Shown here: in pieces, positions 56,319 to 64,000 of the stretch | Position numbering within the stretch: position 1 is the stretch's first letter | Layout: each line of letters opens with the position of its first letter | From: Epiperipatus broadwayi | Lineage: Eukaryota; Onychophora; Udeonychophora; Euonychophora; Peripatidae | Assembly: GCA_028023455.1 (NCBI GenBank) | Contig: JAQFVV010012405.1 | Coordinates: 7,915,291 to 7,979,290, forward strand | DNA: 64,000 bases | Direction of reading: 5' to 3' | The notes under the pieces: generated by a model | The model's input: only the letters and a program-made list of their open reading frames with translations | Told to the model about the DNA's origin: nothing | Databases searched by the model: none | Made by a program: the position numbers and the translations under genes

Positions 56319-58608
56319 CCTTCTTTAAGTTTATTTACTCTGTATATGCATTATTTTTGAGAAAATTCAAAATGATGTTTTGTCTATTTTTTTTACATAT
56401 TTATTGTCAACATCTATTTTCTTTTATCTTTTAAAATAATGCAATATTAACTACCTTGATAGTTAAAACTATTTAAAATTTCGAAAGAGAAGAGCTTATA
56501 TGTTTGCTTTTAACAAAACAGCGATATATATATTCTTAAACTTAAAGTTCTGATAAATAAATAATGAGTGACATTTTGAAATCAAAGTAATAATGTAATT
56601 CATTTTAGTTTATAGGCCTATTATGAATAAGTTCACGGTTCATGTCGTTAATCTGTAATACAAAAGAATAACACACATTAAAGTTAGCATTTTTTTTTAA
56701 AAAGGAAAAATGTTTGCCAAAACAACATTGCTTGTTTTATATATATGTTTCGGTAGGGGACTTCAATAAAGTAATAGATTACATTCTCATATGTATGAAT
56801 CTATTTTTGGGTATGTATTTCCTTTTTCTTTTGAAGTGTGCTTGTTTTATGTGTACATTTTGCTTATTTCAAAAGAAGTTTTTCAATTTTAACAAACATT
56901 TCCTTCATTATAAAATAACAATGTACATGTTTATAAAAATCTGTATTAAAAACTATATAACATGATTTGCTAGCAAGGAAGATTGGCATCAACAAAAATG
57001 TAAACCAAAGCTTAATACCAGCTAAAGTATAGTCACCGTTGTGTACAAAAAAATTTATTCTTCATTTATATTGGAGATTTCAAAAATGCTTATTTAAATT
57101 TAAATACGCGTGCGCCTGGAAAACAATACAAATATTTATGAATAAAATCACTAATATTGCTTAAGATATTAAATATTATTAATATTTAAAACTAGAAATG
57201 GAGTATCAAAATCCTCATTTCTACATTCTTGTTATTGCAATCTCGTGCTATCTATTGGAATCATTTTATTTCGTGAATCTTGACAAAACCTTTATTAAAT
57301 TCGTATCATGCTTATATGCATATTATCATGCTCAAGGATTATATTATATCATGAAGGATAAAATAAGAGTTATTTTGAAAGGAAACTATGACAATAAAAA
57401 AATCAGAAGAGTCATAGAAATTGATATTTAGTGGTACTGGATGTTTTGTATTCATGCCAGTAATGGGACTGCAGATTCTATTATATGATAACTATCTAAA
57501 TGGATTAACAATTATGAAATATTAAATGCCTTTAGATTGTGGATATCGAATATATAATCATCTTTGCAGACCATTCAATTCCACCTATACAATTTTATTA
57601 TATATATGTTTGAAAGGTTATTTAAAATATATGTTAACTTGTTAAGGAGTAATTGACTAAATATATACATAATTACAGAATTAGTCAAAATTATAAGTAA
57701 CTATTAATTAAATATCATTTAAATAACTTATTTAGATTTTAATATCGCCTTAGTAATAATCATAATGAGTTGAAGATCCTTTATAATTTAGTATTACTTT
57801 ATTACAATTAACATAGATACATATTTTTCTCTAGTACTAAAGTAAGTCTGTTGTTAAGCATCACCATAGGTATAAACATTTATTTCATTACTATGCCATT
57901 AATTTCATTTATTATTTATTATTACTTGGCGTAAGTAAATTATTATCATTATCTTATTAAATTAGTAATCCTGGGTTTTATTTATTTCAATTCTTTAGAA
58001 GGGGCAACAATCATAATTATATTTGAAGGGATATAGACAAATGAATTTGAATTGACATATAATTTAAACATCATTATTTACACCCATTTTAGCTAATTAA
58101 TATTTAAGTCATTGTTTTTTTTTAATATTTGTATTACATTCATAAGAGCTAGCATTCTTTATTATTCAATCTATTTTAAAATTGTATTGGTATAGGTTAA
58201 GTACTTAAAACCAAAGCATTTTGTCTTCTCATTTAAATTTGCTCAAACTTTCTTTATGAATTTGAATTTAATTTAGTTTCAATAGAATCTCGATCTTTTG
58301 GGTAGTCCACTCCTATTCCTTCCATTTATAGCATTATAATATAATTGGACGTGAGATGTTGTAATGGAAAAAATATTTGGCTGTCAATAGAGATATGAGT
58401 AATCATTGAGTGATATCTCTAGATTGTATGATGATTAAAGATTATTTATGAGTTGGATGTATAACAGGGTTAGTCTCTGTGATGATGATGACTCCAATAT
58501 AAGTAGAAATGAAGAATGAATTGATAAAAATACAAATATATATATATATTGAGCATGCTTCTGGTTCAATGATAGTTAATTGCTTGCCATACTTATAACC
58601 CAGGTTCA
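56319..58608. other. AT-rich intergenic DNA
   Basis: No element I can support. Frames at 56714-56965 and 57198-57431 are Phe/Ile/Tyr/Lys rich and motif-free, likely chance. Confidence 0.5.
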
Positions 58609-58851
58609 ATATATTGCTTATAACACTCTATTCATATACACGTTAATGCAACAAATTTTCTTAAAAACTTCTTTATTTTCTTACGGTTTCGACTGTCCAG
58701 CAGTCTTCATCAGCGCTCTATCTTCTTCACTGCCTTAATTAGAGCTCTGATGAAGATTGTTGGACAGTTGAAACTGTAAGAAAATAAAGAAGTTTTTAAG
58801 AAAATTTGTTACATTAACGTGTATATGAATAGAGTGTTATAAGCAATATAT
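58609..58851. mobile_element. Palindromic element with two opposed CTGATGA-hairpin-GAAAC motifs, copy 2
   Basis: Arms of about 105 bp (atatattgcttataacactc and its complement). Near the centre the minus strand carries CTGATGA (complement 58707-58713), GACTG-CTGGA-CAGTC, GAAAC, and the plus strand CTGATGA (58746-58752), GATTG-TTGGA-CAGTT, GAAAC. The outer repeat aacccaggttcaa (58599 and 58900) may be the target duplication of a slightly larger unit. Same family as 32.4 kb. Confidence 0.75.
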
Positions 58852-59764
58852 ATAATTATATGAAGATATGCAAAGAAAGTGAAGGAGAAAAATAAGAGAA
58901 CCCAGGTTCAAACTATGCCAAGTAAAATTATTTTCAGCAAATTTGAGATTTTACTTTCAGAAAGTTGTCTTAGGTAAACTTGTAAATGACTGAAAATAGC
59001 TTTTTAGCCAGAAAGTAAAACAAAAATTAAAATATTTTGAATTCTTATCACCTAGCAACAGATAAATGTGACGTAGAATGATTTTTTTTCTTTTTCAAAG
59101 AACTGCAATCAGCTATATAAAGATTATTTGTTTTAAACGAGTTCTCTTGTAGATAATTTATCATTAGTTCATGAATGAAGACTGATTCTTCAAGATTTAG
59201 CCATGACTTCACTATTGTAACAATTACAGTTTGCATATCTAATAATTATCGTCACCAACAGTTTTTGGCTGATTTAGGATTTAACATATAAAAAAAAATC
59301 TATCAGAAATGAATAGCTTATGAAGTAGTGTTAGAAAAGGCAAAAAACCTTGAAAAGATTTCACCGACTAAACTGATTCACTAAAACTAACAACAGTTTT
59401 TACAGTAATGATAACTAAACTATAAAGATTTAGAATGAAAAAAAACAGTGCAAAAGACTATAATTTTATGTATATGTTATGTAGACATACAAATATTTAA
59501 CCAAAAATCTTGAAAAATATATTGTAACAGTAGAGAGAATTTAGGGGTTAATACAAAAGAAGCTGTGGTTACAATGTTCCCCAATTGGGTATCTATTTGT
59601 AACAGTACACCACATTAGTGCATAATTATGATGAGATGGAAATCCATTATCACTCCCAAATAAATAAAATATACAATTTAATATATTACATATAAGGAGG
59701 AACGAGCATAAGAGCACACTGAGAAATCAGCACAACTAACTATAAGTTCCCCAGCATTACACAA
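58852..59764. other. AT-rich intergenic DNA
   Basis: Nothing recognised. Confidence 0.5.
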
Positions 59765-60225
59765 AAGTAATAATCATTCATCATCATAAATGATCAACAA
59801 TAAAAATAAATCACCAGTCAATCTTATGACTTGGATTTGAAGTGGGTCTATTATAGACCAGGCTAATTATTTAGCCCTTGCCAGCTTGAAGCAGATTATT
59901 TAAACATTAATTTGGATTCACAAACTTAAGTGCTAATTCATCAGATATAACAATAAAAACAATAATGCTAGGATATTAAAACATACCATTAATATACTGG
60001 CCAACTATAAACTTAATTTCTAGTAAATACTAAACTAAATAAAATGTAGTGCATGGACTTTAAAGGAGATCCCTTTTGTGTGAATCCAGAATCATCATCA
60101 ACTGGATGCCCTTATATACTAAATATAAATCCCTTTTAAATAACAGACCATTATGCATGAATCTAGCTCAGAAAACAAAAGCTCTATAACTGTTACTGTG
60201 AGCAAGAGATAATACAACATATAAT
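59765..60225 (-). repeat. ~500-bp interspersed repeat, copy 2
   Basis: Reverse complement of the family at 5783-6290, aligned end to end with roughly 70-75% identity by eye. Confidence 0.7.
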
Positions 60226-60887
60226 ATTCTAAAATTATTTAGGATTGAATAATTTCATTAGAATAATTTTAATAATTAAATATTAATTTATTAATAACAA
60301 TTAAAATAAAATTAAGATCTGCTGAGCATGCCATACATATAAATTCAGCATTCTGATTTTGATTAATATACAATTAGCTATCATATTGTGATTTACAAAT
60401 ATCTCAATAGGTTTACATAAAACATATATACATATCACCACATGGATGTCCTGAATACTATACAATCAACATATTTGTATTGTCATATAGTAATAATAAT
60501 AAAATAATTAATTTTAACATATATTGTAATGGTCAGGTTTGTACATTTGCTCAACAGACTATGAGTCTGAGCCAGAGAACCAAAAACTGACCAAGTCAGG
60601 ATAGTGATATCCTACATCTGATCATATCTCCAGTCTCTCACTCATGCTTACAAGTCAACTCATTGTGAATGACATGCCTGAGTTTACACTCGATATCTCT
60701 TTAATCACGTTCCAGCAATAGCAAAGCAGTAAAACATGAGACACTCCCTCCTATTACATATATTATATAACTTAACTAGTGATTCATAAGATAATGAGCA
60801 AGTAATGAGACTGAGATGAATTTATATTTCATAATTTTAATATAATATTTAATAAATAATAAAACAAAATAAATTGGGTATAGCTGG
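60226..60887. other. AT-rich DNA with a less AT-rich block
   Basis: 60530-60760 (starting tgtaatggtcaggtttgtac) is less AT-rich and might be a terminal repeat of an unknown element, but it has no partner in the window. Confidence 0.3.
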
Positions 60888-61105
60888 CTCACACATAGGT
60901 GTGTGAATACTCAGGGTTATGAAGAATATATTGCGGTCATTTATATAGTGTGCTCACATGCAGGTAAGTGACTCAGGATTACAAAGCTAATTATAGGGTT
61001 CACACACAGGTGAGTGGTTCAGGGTTATAAATAATATCACAAAGCAATTTATATAGTGCTCACATGCAGGTGAGTGGATTCTCAGGGTTACAAATGATTT
61101 AATTA
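60888..61105. repeat. Degenerate tandem repeat, about four units of 46-68 bp
   Basis: Units share gctcacatgcaggtgagtgg and tcagggttacaaa, with variable spacers (aatttatatagt). Units are imperfect, so the array is old. Confidence 0.75.
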
Positions 61106-61966
61106 GTCTATGACTTTTTAATAAGCTTATGTCATCTTCCATGTCCTAATTCATGCTATGTTCTATATAGTGAAAATCAGTAATAGTTAGAGTGATTGAT
61201 TTATTGATAAATGATAGAGATTATATTATTATTACTACATTTAAAATTATATCATTATTACTAAGTTTAAAATTATATTATAAAAACATTTGTGTAATAT
61301 ATAATTGTTATACAGATAAATGCATTAACTCAAGATTCCAAATTGGATCAAAGCCGAAGTTACTTTCTAGGGAAGCTGAACCAAGGTGTGGCAGTCGAAT
61401 ATCAGATTTTAGTGCATTATAAACTATATATCAGATGAAATGCACCTCGAATGTATTCTTAATTGAGGTTACCTAGTAAACATTTCCCCAACCGGTCTGC
61501 TTTCTATAATGGAAGAGGCCTTTTTATTAAAGTGAATAGAAGAGTGGCTTACAAGCCCTGGTTCCATTAAATACGAATAAATGTCACATTTGCCTAAACT
61601 TTCAAGGTGTGACTTAACATGGAAAAAGTCCTGAGGTGCCTTTATAGACATAGCAAGAAGATATGCATATTTATGCTAATTAGCAACACATTCACAATGC
61701 TAAATTAATATTTTATCAATTAATGACACCAGAATCTTAGCTTCTTTCAGTGATCCTACCACCGGTCAGTTCATAAAGGAGATTATTAAATCACATGATA
61801 AAAGTGATTAATGAGAATCTGATTTAAGGTTTTCTGCATATCTTCTTATTCTCTAATTAAACAAAGTTATAGCAAAACTTAAGATTTATTAGAACTGAAA
61901 ACATTAATTATATGTAGTATAACCTACATCTAATATCAAACTGATTTTTAAATAATCTAAAATATG
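61106..61966. other. Intergenic DNA
   Basis: No supported gene. 61460-61660 is slightly less AT-rich with a motif-free 60-codon minus-strand frame. Confidence 0.4.
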
Positions 61967-62290
61967 GATTATTAAATAGCTCTTGCACAATATTGATTTT
62001 TAAATAAATTAATCATTTTAAATAACTCATCAAAATAGACCTTACTAATAATGCAAAATGTGTTTTAAATAACATACGCAAACCTACATTTTAAATAGCT
62101 TGCGTAAATATACTTTTTAAATAACTGGCAAAATACATATTTAAATCACTTATGCAAATATAATTCTTAAATAACCTGGGCAAAATCTGCATTTTAAATA
62201 ACATATGCAAAATATACATTTTAAATAACTTTAGCAAAATATTTTCATTTTAAATAACTTGAGAAAAAGATGCGTTTTAAATAATATACT
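61967..62290. repeat. Tandem repeat of ~33-bp units
   Basis: Eight to ten units with the core ttttaaataac...gcaaaatata, for example at 62072, 62092, 62122, 62195 and 62218. Units differ in length by a few bases. Confidence 0.8.
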
Positions 62291-64000
62291 TTGGTCATTA
62301 TAAATACTGATTCACTCTAGTGCAAATAATAATTTTATTTCAGAAAGAAGTTTTGACTATATTCTTTATATCACAATAATCTGATATAATAAAAATGATT
62401 ACTCGCCCCTCCCCTGATAATTTATTTAATGTACAAAACTCCGTTCCGATGGAACATAGCATAAATTAATAAACATGAACTTAAAACTAGAGATAGATGG
62501 CATAAGAATAAATTGCATAAAATGAACAATAAATTTATAATTTAGAAATGAAACTTTATTTGAATGTTTTTATAGAAACTAAATATTTGTGCTTACTTAA
62601 AATATTAATAATCATTTAAATAATTTACGATCAAGCAAGAATTTTGAGAATGCTCTAAGCTTTAAATAAATTTCATAGAAATAGTTTAGTGTAACATTTA
62701 AATGATAATTAATTATGAGATTTATTGGTTAGGCTAACTTTTCATTTAGAATATTTTTAGTTATGAAATTAAACATTCTGCAGAATGATTTACCAGTAGT
62801 CTTTTAGGCATTCTTTAATGTGTTTCTCTCTATCAAATCAGGCTGGGCTTCACTGGGTTGGAGTCTAGATGCAGCTATGTAAATTTACTTGGTGGCAGCT
62901 TTCTCCCCATCATTTCATTCAGGGTACTCTCTGGCATTTCAGGTGTGCTTCTTTTCTCCATCATGGTCTGGGCATGGCTGAGGTTGGTGTTTTCTCTCAT
63001 TGTAGCTGCTAGTCTGAGAAGATCAGATGGCTGTCAGTGTTTTTCTAGCCAATGCTCATAATTGGAACAGCTTGAATACTGGCTCTGTAGAATTCAGCTT
63101 GCTATAAAGTATGGCAGAAACAGCTTTTAATGAATTTTCAGCACTGGTCTTCAGAAAATATTTTCAGCAGCAAATATAACTTTTTTCATAGCAACAGCTA
63201 AAGAAGGATGATGAAGGATGGATCTAGACAGATTTTGATGGCTACTACAGCTCTTTTTATATTATATTTTTGAAAGAGGTCCCTCCTCTTTTTCTCATGC
63301 CACATCACCTGATGACTGGTTCAAATTAGCCTTTAACTAAATATTTACTTAGTAAATTATTTAGTATAGCTAAATCTGGACTCAAAGGTCTATTATTTCA
63401 ATTGACATCACAGCTATATCTAGGGATAAAAGATATATTCCCAAGAGAGTGGCCATAGCACTTAATATGAATTATGCCTGACTGAAATTTATAATTGATC
63501 TTAGTTATTAATTTTAAATGGGTCAAGTTTAGCTAAAGATTTATTTTTAGAACGAAGTGTTAAAACTGATAAACAACTTACTGCTTGTGTAATTTTAGAC
63601 AAACAGTAGAACTGAAAATTATTTAACTTGAATTATTTAAAATGAATACTGAAACTTAAATAAATAATTATTTAGAATGAATATTGAAAAATAAGTAATT
63701 TTATAAATTTAAACTTGTTATTCTGTTATATATATATATATAAATTTTAACTACACAGTTAGGTTTACTTCAGTTTTAACAAACATAAATGAATATGCAC
63801 ATATATAAATATTTAAGGCTGTATTTTTATATTGATAATTAATAGGATGATTATACACACACATACCCTGCAATATTATAAGCACACTCAAAGTTTTAAA
63901 TTAAAGAAACACATACAACTGAGTGCAATGAAATATACTATTATAGAAGATAATAGGTGAAACAGGTCTAACTGTTTCAATATGTGACTACTTGACATGC
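62291..64000. other. Intergenic DNA, one less AT-rich block
   Basis: 62800-63290 is less AT-rich and not repeated in the window. The 67-codon plus-strand frame there is hydrophobic but without motif or splice context I trust. The end of the window is AT-rich with an (AT)n run at 63731. Confidence 0.4.

Noticed and set aside
57198-57431. Host or RT coding segment
   Set aside because: A loose likeness of VNLDKTFIKF to RT block A is not supported by any neighbouring block.
60888-61105. CRISPR-like array
   Set aside because: Units and spacers vary in length, the repeats are poor, and the genome is clearly eukaryotic.
62858-63061. 67-codon hydrophobic frame
   Set aside because: Membrane-like only because of T-rich codons; no start context, splice signal or motif.

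Overview
This is a strongly A+T-rich animal genome window made almost entirely of decayed transposable elements. There is no bacterial-style gene organisation, and the few long reading frames are retroelement fragments. RTE-type LINEs, a second EN-RT LINE type, Penelope-like elements (PLEs), a Ty3/gypsy remnant, tandemly inserted tRNA-derived SINEs and large foldback elements point to an invertebrate with a large repeat-rich genome, for example a mollusc or a cnidarian. The sequence alone does not fix the species. Only two short segments look like host coding exons. Both are on the minus strand and have good splice signals: about 29022-29192 (internal, 171 bp) and about 44166-44300 (first coding exon, membrane anchor). 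I cannot name their gene or genes.

Layout. 0-2.6 kb: an old RTE scrap, an inverted pair of a hammerhead-bearing repeat, and a PLE 3' end. 2.6-8.3 kb: AT-rich DNA, a possible LTR-like island and a ~500-bp interspersed repeat (second copy at 59.8-60.2 kb). 8.3-14.05 kb: an RTE 3' end, then a nearly full-length EN-RT LINE with many breaks. 14.3-17.7 kb: a cluster of tRNA-like elements, two with clear target-site duplications, around the 3' end of a second LINE. 18.2-20.0 kb: several RTE pieces, one interrupted by an ~80-bp repeat. 20.3-31.5 kb: foldback elements, hammerhead repeats, a tetranucleotide microsatellite, two PLE fragments head to head, and the 29.0-kb exon. 31.7-35.5 kb: SINEs in tandem pairs and triplets, an old RTE copy, a PLE fragment and a 90-bp hairpin. 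36-45 kb: AT-rich DNA with a 405-bp foldback, a polypurine tract, another foldback family member and the 44.2-kb exon. 49.3-50.9 kb: the best RTE copy, abutted by a tandem array. 51.6-54.9 kb: a Ty3/gypsy pol remnant whose integrase is split by a ~1-kb foldback. 55.4-56.3 kb: a second copy of that foldback. 58.6 kb: a palindromic element. 60.9-62.3 kb: two degenerate tandem arrays.

Main discovery candidate. The commonest interspersed repeat here (copies near 1.6, 7.2, 21.8, 30.5, 31.0, 45.0, 47.3, 53.3, 54.0, 55.5 and 56.2 kb) contains a type I hammerhead ribozyme core: CTGATGA, a 5-bp stem-loop II, GAAA, a very short stem III, an NUH cleavage site, and a stem I of CCAA with TTGG. Some copies show covariation. 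A second, unrelated foldback family (20.3, 25.1, 25.5, 27.4 and 42.3 kb, with a relative at 7.7 kb) carries another hammerhead core at its hairpin tip, with stem I TCCTCA/TGGGGA and a canonical GTC site. A third palindromic family (32.4 and 58.7 kb) and the tandem array at 50.5 kb carry the CTGANGA-hairpin-GAAA half of the motif. Hammerhead ribozymes are known from PLEs and other non-autonomous retroelements. Here they sit inside or beside foldback structures, in a window that also holds three or four PLE fragments, which suggests a ribozyme-bearing non-autonomous system. Catalysis and PLE linkage are inference.
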